A stretch of DNA of 64,000 nucleotides from M55B118 sp041694275 (GCA_041694275.1 JASMTQ010000042.1:17190-81189); one strand, 5' to 3'. Shown: positions 54,570 to 63,602, numbered from the stretch's first letter. Translations and numbers: made by a program. The notes: generated by a model from the letters alone, not told the origin.

Positions 54570-55532
54570 ATGGGCTTTTTTAAAAATCTGTTTCAATCCA
54601 AGAAGAAAACAAAAACATCTGAAAAATATAGACTCGGGATGCAAAAAACACGTCAGGGCGTATTCAACCGGCTGAATGATGTACTAAAAGAGGCCACCCT
54701 GGATGACAGTGTATTCGAAGAAATTGAAGAAATCTTCATCATGGCGGATATGGGCGTTGATACGGTTGTAAGCTTCGTCAATCATCTGCGTGAAACCGTC
54801 GACCTCGACAAGCTGGATAGCCCAGAAGATTTAAGAGAAATCATTGTCGAAGAGATGTTCAAGCGCTACACCAAAGACACCATCATCGATACGAATCTTG
54901 ATATTGATCATGAGCCTGCGGTCATTCTTTTCGTTGGTGTGAACGGGGTTGGAAAAACCACGAGCATTGCGAAAGTCGCCCACCAGCTTCAAGAAGAAGG
55001 AAAAAGTGTCATGATGGTTGCGGGCGATACCTTCAGAGCGGGCGCGATTGAACAGTTGCGCGTTTGGAGTGAGCGTGTTGGGACGTCCTTTTCCCATAAA
55101 CCTGCCGGAAGCGATCCTTCAAGTGTCATGTATGACGCCATACAAAAGGCTAAAAAAGAAAATATCGATGTGCTTCTTTGTGATACTGCGGGAAGACTAC
55201 AAAACAAGAAAAATCTTATGAACGAGCTGTCCAAGATTCACAGAGTTCTGAGCAGAGAAATTCCTAATGCGCCTCATGAAACGCTGCTTGTGCTCGATGC
55301 AACGACCGGTCAAAACGGTATATCACAGGCGAAGATCTTCAATGAAGTAACGACACTTTCAGGGATCATTCTCACCAAGCTTGATGGGACCGCCAAAGGT
55401 GGTATCGCACTTGCGGTTTATGAGAATACAGGCGTACCCATCAAGATGATCGGGCTTGGAGAAGGCGTGGACGATCTTGAATATTTCGATATTGAGGAAT
55501 ATATCTATGGTCTCTTTTCGGACGTGGTATGA
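54570..55532 (+). CDS. ftsY: Signal recognition particle receptor FtsY
   Basis: Docks the SRP-ribosome complex at the membrane. From ATG 54570 the product has 320 residues. A short basic N-terminus MGFFKNLFQSKKKTKTSEKY, an amphipathic lipid-binding helix, replaces a long acidic A domain. The NG domains follow: GVNGVGKTTSIAKVA (G1), AGDTFRAGAIEQL, DTAGRLQNKKNLMNEL (G3) and LTKLDGTAKGG (G4). AGGAGGGG precedes the ATG. It overlaps ylxM by ATGA. Confidence 0.97.
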   Translation: MGFFKNLFQSKKKTKTSEKYRLGMQKTRQGVFNRLNDVLKEATLDDSVFEEIEEIFIMADMGVDTVVSFVNHLRETVDLDKLDSPEDLREIIVEEMFKRYTKDTIIDTNLDIDHEPAVILFVGVNGVGKTTSIAKVAHQLQEEGKSVMMVAGDTFRAGAIEQLRVWSERVGTSFSHKPAGSDPSSVMYDAIQKAKKENIDVLLCDTAGRLQNKKNLMNELSKIHRVLSREIPNAPHETLLVLDATTGQNGISQAKIFNEVTTLSGIILTKLDGTAKGGIALAVYENTGVPIKMIGLGEGVDDLEYFDIEEYIYGLFSDVV

Positions 55533-55855
55533 TGGACACGCTTGAAAAACACGTTGAAATCAATGCCCTGCTCGATCTTTACGAGCCCCTGCTCACAGAA
55601 AAACAAGCCAGGACCATGAACTACTATTACATGGACAACTACTCCCTTCAAGAAATTTCTGAAATAGAAGAGGTCAGCCGAAACGCTGTCCATGATCTTC
55701 TTAAGAAAACCGTTCAAAAACTCTATGATTATGAAAATAAGCTTCAACTTAAAAAGAAAAATGACAAGCGCAGAGAATTGATTGAATCCATCCAAGCCAA
55801 AGTGGATGACAAAAAAACTCTTGAAATTCTGGATGCGCTTTGGAAGGTGGAATAA
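55529..55855 (+). CDS. ylxM: Helix-turn-helix protein YlxM (UPF0122), SRP-associated
   Basis: Small protein that stimulates SRP in streptococci. The 108-residue product has a sigma-region-4-like helix-turn-helix (YYYMDNYSLQEISEIEEVSR, then NAVHDLLKKT) and a coiled, lysine-rich C-terminus. The position between ftsY and ffh matches Bacillus ylxM. It starts within the ftsY stop (ATGATGG; ATG at 55529 or 55532) and precedes ffh by three bases. Confidence 0.9.
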   Translation: MMDTLEKHVEINALLDLYEPLLTEKQARTMNYYYMDNYSLQEISEIEEVSRNAVHDLLKKTVQKLYDYENKLQLKKKNDKRRELIESIQAKVDDKKTLEILDALWKVE

Positions 55856-55857
55856 CA

Positions 55858-57270
55858 ATGGCTTTTGACCAATTATCCGATAGAATGCAAATGGCGCTTC
55901 GAAGAATCAGAGGCAAGGCGCGTCTTACTGAAAAAGACATCGACGAAATGATGCGAGAAGTACGCCTTAGTCTTCTTGAGGCGGATGTCAACTTCAAAGT
56001 CGTCAAGAATTTTACAAACGATGTAAAAGAAAAAGCCAAAGGCGACAAAATCCTAAAAGGACTCAATCCTTCGCAACAAGTCGTCAAGGTTGTACGAGAT
56101 GAACTGAGCGAACTCCTCGGTGGAGAGACCAGTCCCTTCACCATCAGCAAAACCCACATGGACAAGATCATGCTTGTGGGGCTTCAAGGTAGTGGTAAGA
56201 CGACCACTGCAGGGAAACTTGCCAAATATTTAAGAAAAAACGAAAATCAAAAACCACTGCTTGTCGCACTTGACGTCTACAGACCGGCAGCCGTCGATCA
56301 GCTCGTGACGATCGGTAGGCAGCTCGATATTGAAGTCTTTGAACGCGGCACTGACAAGGACCCTGTCTCCATAGCTAAAGAGGCCCTTGCATATGCGGAA
56401 CAAGAAGGGTTTGACACAGCCATCTTCGATACTGCGGGACGCCTGCATATAGATGATAGAATGATGGATGAAATCAAAGCCATCAAAAAGACAATCAACC
56501 CTGATCAGAGTCTGCTCGTTCTTGATGCAATGACCGGGCAGGACGCGGTGATGGTCGCAAAACATTTCCATGAATCTCTGGAAATCACAGGCGGCATCAT
56601 CACAAAACTCGACAGTGATACCCGTGGGGGTGCAGCGCTTTCTCTTCGCGCAGTCAGCGGAGTGCCTATCAAATTCATGGGTGTGGGTGAAAAGCTCGAT
56701 GAGCTTGAAGTCTTCCATCCCGATCGCATGGCCGGTAGAATTCTAGGCATGGGCGACGTCCTTACGCTTGTGGATAAAGTGACTGAAAACGTTGATGAAG
56801 ACGACATGATGGGTATGATGGAGAAAATGACATCAGGCTCGTTCAACTATAACGACTTTTTGAAACAGCTCAAGATGATCAAGCGCATGGGTTCGCTAGG
56901 CGGTATCATGAAACTGATTCCTGGCGCCAAGAAGATGATGAAAAATGCGAATTTCGATGAATCACAGTTAACCCGGGTCGAAACCATCATCGGTTCCATG
57001 ACAAAAGAAGAGCGCAAAAAGCCAGACCTTCTTGAAAAAAACAGCAGAAGACGCAAACGCATCGCAAACGGATCAGGATACAAGGTTGCGGATGTGAATC
57101 GTCTTATAGAATCCCTTAAACAACAAAAACAGACCATGAAGAAAATGGGTGGAATGGATCCTTCCAAAATCGATCCGAACAATCCGATGAAAGCCATGCA
57201 GGGTATGCAGGCTCCCAATCAGAAAAAGAAAAAAGGCAAAGGCAAAGGAAAAGGTGGATTCAGATTTTAA
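55858..57270 (+). CDS. ffh: Signal recognition particle protein Ffh
   Basis: Binds signal sequences and SRP RNA. From ATG 55858 the product has 470 residues. NG domain: GLQGSGKTTTAGKLAKYL (G1), DVYRPAAVDQLVTIG, DTAGRLHIDDRMMDEI (G3) and TKLDSDTRGGAAL (G4). The M domain begins at about residue 330, with the SRP RNA-binding SRRRKRIANGSGYKVADVNR and a methionine-rich end MKAMQGMQAPNQ, then lysine/glycine tail. Its stop overlaps the stop of the convergent HAD gene. The SRP RNA gene is not in this window. Confidence 0.97.
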   Translation: MAFDQLSDRMQMALRRIRGKARLTEKDIDEMMREVRLSLLEADVNFKVVKNFTNDVKEKAKGDKILKGLNPSQQVVKVVRDELSELLGGETSPFTISKTHMDKIMLVGLQGSGKTTTAGKLAKYLRKNENQKPLLVALDVYRPAAVDQLVTIGRQLDIEVFERGTDKDPVSIAKEALAYAEQEGFDTAIFDTAGRLHIDDRMMDEIKAIKKTINPDQSLLVLDAMTGQDAVMVAKHFHESLEITGGIITKLDSDTRGGAALSLRAVSGVPIKFMGVGEKLDELEVFHPDRMAGRILGMGDVLTLVDKVTENVDEDDMMGMMEKMTSGSFNYNDFLKQLKMIKRMGSLGGIMKLIPGAKKMMKNANFDESQLTRVETIIGSMTKEERKKPDLLEKNSRRRKRIANGSGYKVADVNRLIESLKQQKQTMKKMGGMDPSKIDPNNPMKAMQGMQAPNQKKKKGKGKGKGGFRF

Positions 57271-57286
57271 TCTGTATCCACCTTTT
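57249..57286. terminator. Bidirectional terminator overlapping both stop codons of ffh and the HAD gene
   Basis: AAAAGGTGGAT-T-CAGATT, TT, AATCTG-T-ATCCACCTTTT is an almost perfect 17-pair inverted repeat whose loop contains both stop codons. It codes for the last residues of both proteins (GGFRF on one side, VDTD on the other). Confidence 0.85.
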
Positions 57287-58097
57287 CTTCTGGAATAACT
57301 GTTTTTAAAAACTTGACAATTGCGCGTTCCTTGTTCGTATAAGGGCTCACGATGTCGGCGACTTCCTTGAGCTCTGCTTCGGCGTTTTGCATAGCCACAC
57401 CGATGTTCGCGTATTCAAGCATCTCAAGGTCATTGTGACCATCTCCGAATGCAATAACGTTTTCCTGTTCAATGCCAAGGGTTTTTGCGACATGGTCAAG
57501 CGCGTTGCCCTTGTTGGTTTTAGGAGAATAAAGTTCAATGATGAACTGGTACTCGTCGCCCCAGTTTCGACTCATGATTTCGCCTTTGTAGTGTTTTTCG
57601 ACATATTCCTGTATGTGATGGCCTTCGTGCTTGTTGGCAACGATGATGCATCCATTTGTATCTTCTGGCAAAGTGTCTTTGAATTGACCGACATGAAGTT
57701 TGGCGTTTCCAAAAAAGTGAAGAAGATCCACGATGTCTTCGCTTTCTCTTAGAAGATAGATGTCATCCTTGATTTCACAAAATGCATTGTCAATGTGCTG
57801 TTTGTTGTTCTCGAAGATGTCGATGACGGAATCCTTGTTGAGTCTGATTGAGACTTCTTCAAAGTCTTCGTTGCTCTCCCAGGTAATCAAGCCACCGTTA
57901 TAGTTGATAAGAGGGGTGTCAAGTTCGAGTGCGTCATAGTAACGGATGCTGCTTCTGTGTGGTCTTCCGGTCGCGATAACTAGTTTGTGTCCCAGGGTTT
58001 TTATATGTTTGAGATAGGTTTTGGTTTCTTCATCGAGGGTTGCCCAGTCATAAAGAAGCGTGCCATCAAGATCAAGTGCAATCATGTATTGTTTCAT
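57267..58097 (-). CDS. HAD-superfamily (Cof-type) hydrolase
   Basis: Probable phosphatase of small phosphorylated metabolites; substrate unknown. From ATG 58097 the product has 276 residues. Motif I DLDGTLLYDW (nucleophile Asp), motif II VIATGRPHR, the cap region (type C2), a Lys at PKTNKGNALDHVA and motif III/IV FGDGHNDLEMLEYA. GGAGGTGAT is correctly spaced for this start. Its stop overlaps that of ffh by a shared terminator. Neighbouring genes do not suggest a pathway. Confidence 0.9.
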   Translation of the reverse strand: MKQYMIALDLDGTLLYDWATLDEETKTYLKHIKTLGHKLVIATGRPHRSSIRYYDALELDTPLINYNGGLITWESNEDFEEVSIRLNKDSVIDIFENNKQHIDNAFCEIKDDIYLLRESEDIVDLLHFFGNAKLHVGQFKDTLPEDTNGCIIVANKHEGHHIQEYVEKHYKGEIMSRNWGDEYQFIIELYSPKTNKGNALDHVAKTLGIEQENVIAFGDGHNDLEMLEYANIGVAMQNAEAELKEVADIVSPYTNKERAIVKFLKTVIPEEKVDTD

Positions 58098-58113
58098 TTT
58101 ATCACCTCCAAAC

Positions 58114-58142
58114 ATTATCGCATATAAGGCATGCTTTGGCAA
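58114..58142 (-). promoter_or_regulatory. Promoter of the HAD gene
   Basis: On the minus strand TTGCCA (58142-58137), 17-base spacer and GATAAT (58119-58114), preceded by TGC. Confidence 0.8.
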
Positions 58143-58208
58143 TGTCCAAACAGTAGGTTTTTCGGGGGAATTCTACCCCATTAACTCAAAGACATTGAGG
58201 ATGGTTTG

Positions 58209-58217
58209 TGATATAAT
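58209..58217 (+). promoter_or_regulatory. Extended -10 promoter of the unknown protein before the FtsK-like gene
   Basis: TGA followed by TATAAT at 58212-58217, about 18 bases before the ATG; the -35 (AAGACA at 58189) is poor. Confidence 0.55.
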
Positions 58218-58235
58218 ACATAAAGAGGTGATGAC

Positions 58236-59003
58236 ATGCCAGAAATTTCACTTGGGGGTCTTATCAACTTCTTCCTCGGACTTGCATCTGGGTTTATCAT
58301 GTTTACTTTGGTTTACCTTTATTTCATAGTTCGTGGCAAGAACATGGATCTCGACACCATCCACAGACCCATAGAGCAGGTTGATGAAGAAGCGTTAAAA
58401 CAGTTAATCATAGATAAACAGCATGATTTCAAGAAAACATACAAGAAAAACGGAAAAGGATTCGCAAAGAACGTCTACGATCTTTCATTCGAGCTTATTG
58501 AAGACATTGCGGCGTATCATTTTCCATCGTCCAAACATCCGCTTCTCGAGCTGAGTGTCAATGAACTGATTACTTTGAACCACTACATAACAGACCGCGT
58601 GGATGACATCCTCGATACACCGTTTTTGAAAAACACACGCAATATTCGCATCACACGCGTTGTTCAAATATTTGAGAAGAAAAAGCAAATCGAACAGACG
58701 AGAGTCGTTCGGGCTGTCAAAAACAAGAAAGTCAGAATGGCCTGGAAAGCCACCAAAGGCATCATGAATGTCTTCAATCCGGCCTACTGGTTCAGAAAAG
58801 TGGTTATCAACACAAGTGTAGACTACATGACAAGACATATAGCGATGCTTGTCATTGCCGTAGTTGGTGAAGAAACCAGCAATGTCTATTCCAAAAAACT
58901 GTTTGACAAGGAAGTCGACTTTTCCTTGGTTGACCAGGAACTCCAGTCACTTGAAAAAGGTGAAGATGAGGAAACACCATCGGACACCACTATCAATCAA
59001 TAA
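58236..59003 (+). CDS. Membrane-anchored protein of unknown function
   Basis: I do not recognise this family. The 255-residue protein begins with one membrane helix (LINFFLGLASGFIMFTLVYLY, about residues 9-29). The rest is mostly helical and hydrophilic, including VYDLSFELIEDIAAYHFPSS, ILDTPFLKNTRNIRITRVVQ and a coiled stretch FEKKKQIEQTRVVRAVKNKK. A second weakly hydrophobic stretch RHIAMLVIAVVGEETSNVYS is near residue 205. AAGAGGTGAT precedes the ATG. It lies 24 bases upstream of the FtsK-like gene and is probably cotranscribed with it. Confidence 0.7.
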   Translation: MPEISLGGLINFFLGLASGFIMFTLVYLYFIVRGKNMDLDTIHRPIEQVDEEALKQLIIDKQHDFKKTYKKNGKGFAKNVYDLSFELIEDIAAYHFPSSKHPLLELSVNELITLNHYITDRVDDILDTPFLKNTRNIRITRVVQIFEKKKQIEQTRVVRAVKNKKVRMAWKATKGIMNVFNPAYWFRKVVINTSVDYMTRHIAMLVIAVVGEETSNVYSKKLFDKEVDFSLVDQELQSLEKGEDEETPSDTTINQ

Positions 59004-59027
59004 CATCTCTCCAAGGGGGTTGTGTGC

Positions 59028-61223
59028 ATGTTTTTCAAAAGAAAAAGAAAAAAGCTCGTTCCACCTTATAAAAGAACACCGGATATTGAGCCTTTCCAGC
59101 TTTATGAGATATTTGACGATGAGCAGGAAAAAGAGCAGTACAAACACAGCCATTTTGTCTCGCCTATTTTTGGACAGAACGTCAAGGATGAAGTGGTTAT
59201 TCCAATTAAAACGAGAAGAAACCAGGATCTCAACAAGCTTGATCCTTTTCGTACCAAACCAAGACTTACAAGAGAAGAACGCATAAAGAAATATGGGACC
59301 GCCTATCCTGAATTCGATTTGATTCGTGGAAAGAACCTCAACGAAGTCATGGGGAATTCGAACAACGAGCGTACACGAAAATCTGATGAAAACGTTGAGA
59401 ACAAAGTTGTTCAGGCTCAAATCATTGACCATGAAGCCAATGATCAAGTCACTACGCTCAAGACTGAACGAACACATACTTACAAGGATTTCTTGCAGCA
59501 ACCAGATACTTCTTCGAAAGAGCCATCTGAGTCTGACTATGAAAAACCAGAAGAAAAACCGGTGAAACCTTCCAAAAAAGAAGAAGACAGGGTTCAAACC
59601 AAACAGCCTGAAACGGCGCAGCCTTCAGCTTCAACCCAGGATACTAAAAATACCGAAACGGTTGATGCTTTAGAACCAAAAGAGCAAAATGCGTCTTTCG
59701 AAGATCACGGTGCCAAGGAAGAACCAGAAACCAGCGATTTTTCCCAAAAACCACAAACCGCTTCGATTTCCGCAACCAAGAAGACTGTTAAAAAAGGTTC
59801 TAATACGTATTCAAGCTACCAGATCCCCCCCGTTGATCTCTTGAATACCCCGGATGAAGAAGCACCGGATCTGAGTGAGTCGATTGATCGCCATATCAAC
59901 ATCATCAACGAAACCTTTGACGAATTCAATGTGGGCGCCAGAGTCTATGACCATACGCAGGGTCCCACGGTCACTCGTTACGAAATCGCGGTGGAAAAAG
60001 GGGTCAAGCTGAATAAGATCACCAACCTTTATGACAACATTAAAATGGCGCTTGCAGCCAAAAGCATTCGTATAGAAGCTCCGATTCCCGGAAAAAGCAC
60101 CGTTGGTATCGAAGTGCCCAATGAAAAACCAAGAACCGTCCACTTCAAGGAAATCACGAACCGTTCCATGTTCAAAAGTGCTGCGATGCCACTTACAATC
60201 GCACTTGGTCTCGATATTGACGGCAACCCCATCTACGCTCCGATCAAGTCCATGCCTCACGGACTTATCGCCGGGCGAACCGGTAGCGGTAAGAGCGTGT
60301 GTATCAACACCGTGCTCATGAGTTTGCTGATGCAATACAAACCAAGCGATCTCAAAATGATTCTTATTGATCCCAAAATGGTGGAACTTTCACATTATAA
60401 CGATATTCCCCACCTGCTTACACCGGTCATTACGGATTCGAAAGCGGCCACGGCCGCCCTCAACTGGGTTGTCGAAGAAATGGAAAGGCGGTTTCAGGCG
60501 TTTTCCGAAGTCCATGCGCGCGACATAGATTCTTATAACAACAAAATGTCTGATGAAAGTGAAAAACTTCCTTACATCGTCATCGTCGTGGATGAATTGA
60601 GTGATTTGATGATTGTTGCTTCTCAGCACGTAGAAGAATCCATCATGCGTATCACCCAAAAAGCGCGTGCGTGCGGTATTCATTTGCTTGTCGCTACGCA
60701 GCGTCCTTCTACGGATGTCATCAAGGGGACCATCAAGTCAAACATTCCAACACGCATCGCTTTCAGCGTGTCTTCACACATAGACTCACAAACCATTCTT
60801 GATGCGAGTGGAGCAGAAACCCTTCTTGGCAAAGGAGACATGCTTTATGCACAGAGTGGGCAAGGCAAGATTCGCCTTCAGGGGGCTTTTGTCAGTGATG
60901 ATGATATAGAAACGGTGACCGACTTTATTCGCAACCAGGCTGAGCCCAACTATCTATTCAAAGAAGACGCATTATTGAAAACAGCGAACAAGACCTTTGA
61001 ATATGATGAACTGCTTGAAGATGTCGCACGCTTTGTAGTTCACAGGCAAGAAGCCTCCATCAACAAGATATCCAAACAGTTTTCCATCGGTTTCAACCGT
61101 GCTCAGGGCATCGTTGAATCTCTTGAAACCGTAGGCATTGTATCAGAGAACCAAGGCAGCAAGGCACGCTCAGTACTTATAGAAGAACAGGATCTTCAAA
61201 CGTATCTTGATAACATCGGGTGA
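59028..61223 (+). CDS. sftA: FtsK/SpoIIIE-type DNA translocase without N-terminal membrane helices (SftA-like)
   Basis: Double-stranded DNA pump helping to clear DNA from the division septum. The 731-residue product starts MFFKRKRKKLVPPYKRTPDI and shows no membrane segment. Residues about 60-270 are a charged, low-complexity linker (Glu/Lys/Thr/Ser-rich). The motor follows: AGRTGSGKSVCINTVLMSLL (Walker A Lys422), IVIVVDELSDLMIVA (Walker B), THE family block GIHLLVATQRPSTDVIKGTI. A gamma DNA-binding winged helix lies at about 660-725 (QEASINKISKQFSIGFNRAQ). The ATG at 59028 suits AGGGGG at 59014-59019. It resembles Bacillus SftA (soluble) rather than SpoIIIE. Confidence 0.92.
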   Translation: MFFKRKRKKLVPPYKRTPDIEPFQLYEIFDDEQEKEQYKHSHFVSPIFGQNVKDEVVIPIKTRRNQDLNKLDPFRTKPRLTREERIKKYGTAYPEFDLIRGKNLNEVMGNSNNERTRKSDENVENKVVQAQIIDHEANDQVTTLKTERTHTYKDFLQQPDTSSKEPSESDYEKPEEKPVKPSKKEEDRVQTKQPETAQPSASTQDTKNTETVDALEPKEQNASFEDHGAKEEPETSDFSQKPQTASISATKKTVKKGSNTYSSYQIPPVDLLNTPDEEAPDLSESIDRHINIINETFDEFNVGARVYDHTQGPTVTRYEIAVEKGVKLNKITNLYDNIKMALAAKSIRIEAPIPGKSTVGIEVPNEKPRTVHFKEITNRSMFKSAAMPLTIALGLDIDGNPIYAPIKSMPHGLIAGRTGSGKSVCINTVLMSLLMQYKPSDLKMILIDPKMVELSHYNDIPHLLTPVITDSKAATAALNWVVEEMERRFQAFSEVHARDIDSYNNKMSDESEKLPYIVIVVDELSDLMIVASQHVEESIMRITQKARACGIHLLVATQRPSTDVIKGTIKSNIPTRIAFSVSSHIDSQTILDASGAETLLGKGDMLYAQSGQGKIRLQGAFVSDDDIETVTDFIRNQAEPNYLFKEDALLKTANKTFEYDELLEDVARFVVHRQEASINKISKQFSIGFNRAQGIVESLETVGIVSENQGSKARSVLIEEQDLQTYLDNIG

Positions 61224-61228
61224 TTCTA

Positions 61229-62125
61229 ATGTCAGACAGTGTTAAAGATGAACACAGTTTCAAGGATGGACAGGATAATCCTCAGAAACCGTTACTTAAA
61301 GAGATAAAAATGAAAAAAGCGCGGCTCAAGATTATGGCTGCGCTTTTCAGCGTCATTGTGATGATTGTAATTCCCTTCATTCGATCCAAACATCTTGCTT
61401 TCAACGCCTTTTACAATACTACCCTTGAAGACTGGGTGCTTATATGGGATTTTGAACAAGGGAGTGTCCCGTTCTTTTTGAGAGTTCCGGTATTTTATCT
61501 GTTTGTCGGGCTCGGGGTTTTGTATATCATCGTGCTTTTTTCCGGGATGTCCAAGGCCGAAAACAAGCCCGAGGAATTCGATGAATCCTCTTTCAAGAAA
61601 ATGTATGGACGGTTTGACATCCTTGTGTTTGTCCTTCATCTCATGGCGATTTACATGGTCGTGAACGCCTTCTTTTTTTCCGTGGCTACGATTGATGGAA
61701 ACAGTATGAATCCCACCCTTCAAAACAAGGATAATGTAGTCATGATGCATATGGATGAAACGTATGAACGCTTTGACCTGGTGGTCGTAAAACCAGACCC
61801 ACTGGAAGATGAATTTTATATAAAAAGACTTATCGGACTTCCAGGAGATGAAATCAGAATCGACCTTGGAGAAGTGTATGTCAACAACCGTCTTTTGGAA
61901 GAGCCTTATCTTGATGAGGGTGTTGATACGCTTTGTACGAGCAGACAGGGTGAAACCATTGATGTGTGTACCTTTACAATGGAAGAAGATGAGTTTTTCG
62001 TCATGGGCGACAACCGAAACAACTCTACGGACTCAAGGTCTCTTGGAAATTTTGAAAAAGACGCGATCTATGGCACTGTGAACTACAGGCTCTCTCCGTT
62101 AAGCGCCATTGGAAAGGTGGAATAA
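61229..62125 (+). CDS. lepB: Signal peptidase I with three N-terminal membrane segments
   Basis: Cleaves secretory signal peptides outside the membrane. The 298-residue protein has three hydrophobic segments: LKIMAALFSVIVMIVIPFI, LRVPVFYLFVGLGVLYIIVL and ILVFVLHLMAIYMVVNAFFF. The catalytic domain follows with Ser159 in GNSMNPTLQNKDNV, Lys199 in YIKRLIGLPGDEIR and the MGDNRNNSTDSRSLGNF box. Most Gram-positive signal peptidases have one segment. The first 30 residues are charged and hydrophilic. The ATG at 61229 is preferred over GTG 61220, which overlaps the previous stop. It is followed after one base by rbgA. Confidence 0.93.
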   Translation: MSDSVKDEHSFKDGQDNPQKPLLKEIKMKKARLKIMAALFSVIVMIVIPFIRSKHLAFNAFYNTTLEDWVLIWDFEQGSVPFFLRVPVFYLFVGLGVLYIIVLFSGMSKAENKPEEFDESSFKKMYGRFDILVFVLHLMAIYMVVNAFFFSVATIDGNSMNPTLQNKDNVVMMHMDETYERFDLVVVKPDPLEDEFYIKRLIGLPGDEIRIDLGEVYVNNRLLEEPYLDEGVDTLCTSRQGETIDVCTFTMEEDEFFVMGDNRNNSTDSRSLGNFEKDAIYGTVNYRLSPLSAIGKVE

Positions 62126-62126
62126 T

Positions 62127-62984
62127 ATGGCAGACATACAGTATTACCCAGGACACATGGACAAGACAAGAAGAGAAATACTGAACCGTTTGAAAATCAT
62201 AGACATTGTTTTTGAGGTGGTGGATGCGCGAGCGCCGCTTTCAACGCAGCACCCTGATATTACATCAATTGTCAAAAACAAACCAAGAATAATTATACTG
62301 AACAAGTCAGATCTCGCAGATCCTATCGCGCTTGATGCCTTTGAAGCGCATTTTGTAAAAAAAGGGTTCAGCGTTGTGAGGGTGAATGCCCTCAAAGGCA
62401 CCAATGTGCGTGAAATAAGACCAATGGCTGAAAAAATGCTTGAACAGAAATTTGAAAAAGAAAAAAGCAAGGGTCGTCAAAAACGTGCAATTCGCGCTTT
62501 GATTCTTGGAATCCCCAATGTAGGCAAGTCCACGCTTATCAATCGTCTTGTGGATAAAAGGATTGCCAAGGTTGGTGACAGACCGGGAATCACCAGGCAC
62601 CTTCAATCCATCAAGGCGCACAAGAATCTTGAATTGCTCGATACTCCAGGGGTTCTTCCTCCGAAAATAGAACCCAAACAAAGAGCCCTCAAGCTTGCAT
62701 TGCTTGGGGCCATAAAAGACCATCTCGTTCCGAGAGACGAGGTTGTCATTTTCGGATTTAAAGTGCTTATGAACCATTATCGTGAAGCATTTGAAAACCG
62801 TTATGACTTCAAAATAGAATCAGATGATCCGGTTGCCATTTTTGATGCGATTGGCAAAAGAATCGGTGCACTAAAAAAAGGCGGCATTGTGGATTACGAC
62901 AAGGTGATGGACCGTTTTCTTCATGATTTCCGTCACCAGCAGTTCGGCCCTGTCATTCTGGAAAGGCCGAAAGATGATGTATGA
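62127..62984 (+). CDS. rbgA: Ribosome biogenesis GTPase RbgA (YlqF)
   Basis: Circularly permuted GTPase needed for late 50S assembly. From ATG 62127 the product has 285 residues. The G motifs come in the permuted order: G4 LNKSDLADPIALD, then G1 GIPNVGKSTLINRL, switch GDRPGITRHLQSIKA and G3 DTPGVLPPKIEPKQ. The N-terminal YYPGHMDKTRREI is the family hallmark. GGAAAGGTGG precedes the ATG. lepB-rbgA-rnhB is the Bacillus order (sipS/ylqF/rnhB region). It overlaps rnhB by eleven bases. Confidence 0.95.
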   Translation: MADIQYYPGHMDKTRREILNRLKIIDIVFEVVDARAPLSTQHPDITSIVKNKPRIIILNKSDLADPIALDAFEAHFVKKGFSVVRVNALKGTNVREIRPMAEKMLEQKFEKEKSKGRQKRAIRALILGIPNVGKSTLINRLVDKRIAKVGDRPGITRHLQSIKAHKNLELLDTPGVLPPKIEPKQRALKLALLGAIKDHLVPRDEVVIFGFKVLMNHYREAFENRYDFKIESDDPVAIFDAIGKRIGALKKGGIVDYDKVMDRFLHDFRHQQFGPVILERPKDDV

Positions 62985-63594
62985 GTATGAAAACCGCCTT
63001 TTAAAAGAAGGCTATCATTATATTGCAGGGTGTGATGAAGTTGGAAGAGGCCCTTTGGCGGGCCCGTTGGTTGCGGCTGCAGTAGTGCTTGATCCAGACA
63101 TTGTAATCGAAGGTCTGGATGATTCCAAGAAACTAAGCGACAAGAAAAGACAGATACTTGCAAAGCGCATAAGGGAGCATGCCCTCGTTTACAAAGTTGT
63201 CTTCATAGACAACGAGGATGTAGACAGACTTAATGTATACAAGGCGTCTCAAAAAGCAATGACGGACGCGGTCAATGCACTTGGGAAAATAGAATATGTA
63301 TTGAGTGACGCCCTGCCCCTGCCAGCACTTGAGTGTCCGGTGATCTCCATTATCAAGGGGGACAGCAAAAGTGCAAGCATAGCCGCAGCCAGTATCCTTG
63401 CCAAGGTCGAAAGGGATGCATACATGATGGACCTCGGCAAAACATATCCTGCTTACGGGTTTGAAACACACAAGGGGTATCCCACGAAAGCCCATCTTGC
63501 TGCCCTTGAGAAGTTTGGGATCACGCCGCATCATAGAAAAACCTATGCACCGGTGAAAAAACTCATTGAAAAACAGATGTCATTGAATATATAG
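62974..63594 (+). CDS. rnhB: Ribonuclease HII
   Basis: Removes ribonucleotides and RNA primers from DNA. The 206-residue product has GCDEVGRGPLAGPLVAAAVV (catalytic Asp-Glu pair), LDDSKKLSDKKRQIL, VLSDALPLPALECPV (Asp) and KGDSKSASIAAASILAKVER with the last Asp. The ATG is at 62974 or 62977, inside the end of rbgA; upstream in-frame starts were rejected because homologues begin near here and the ribosome site is AAAGG at 62962-62966. Confidence 0.95.
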   Translation: MMYEYENRLLKEGYHYIAGCDEVGRGPLAGPLVAAAVVLDPDIVIEGLDDSKKLSDKKRQILAKRIREHALVYKVVFIDNEDVDRLNVYKASQKAMTDAVNALGKIEYVLSDALPLPALECPVISIIKGDSKSASIAAASILAKVERDAYMMDLGKTYPAYGFETHKGYPTKAHLAALEKFGITPHHRKTYAPVKKLIEKQMSLNI

Positions 63595-63602
63595 GTGAGT
63601 GC

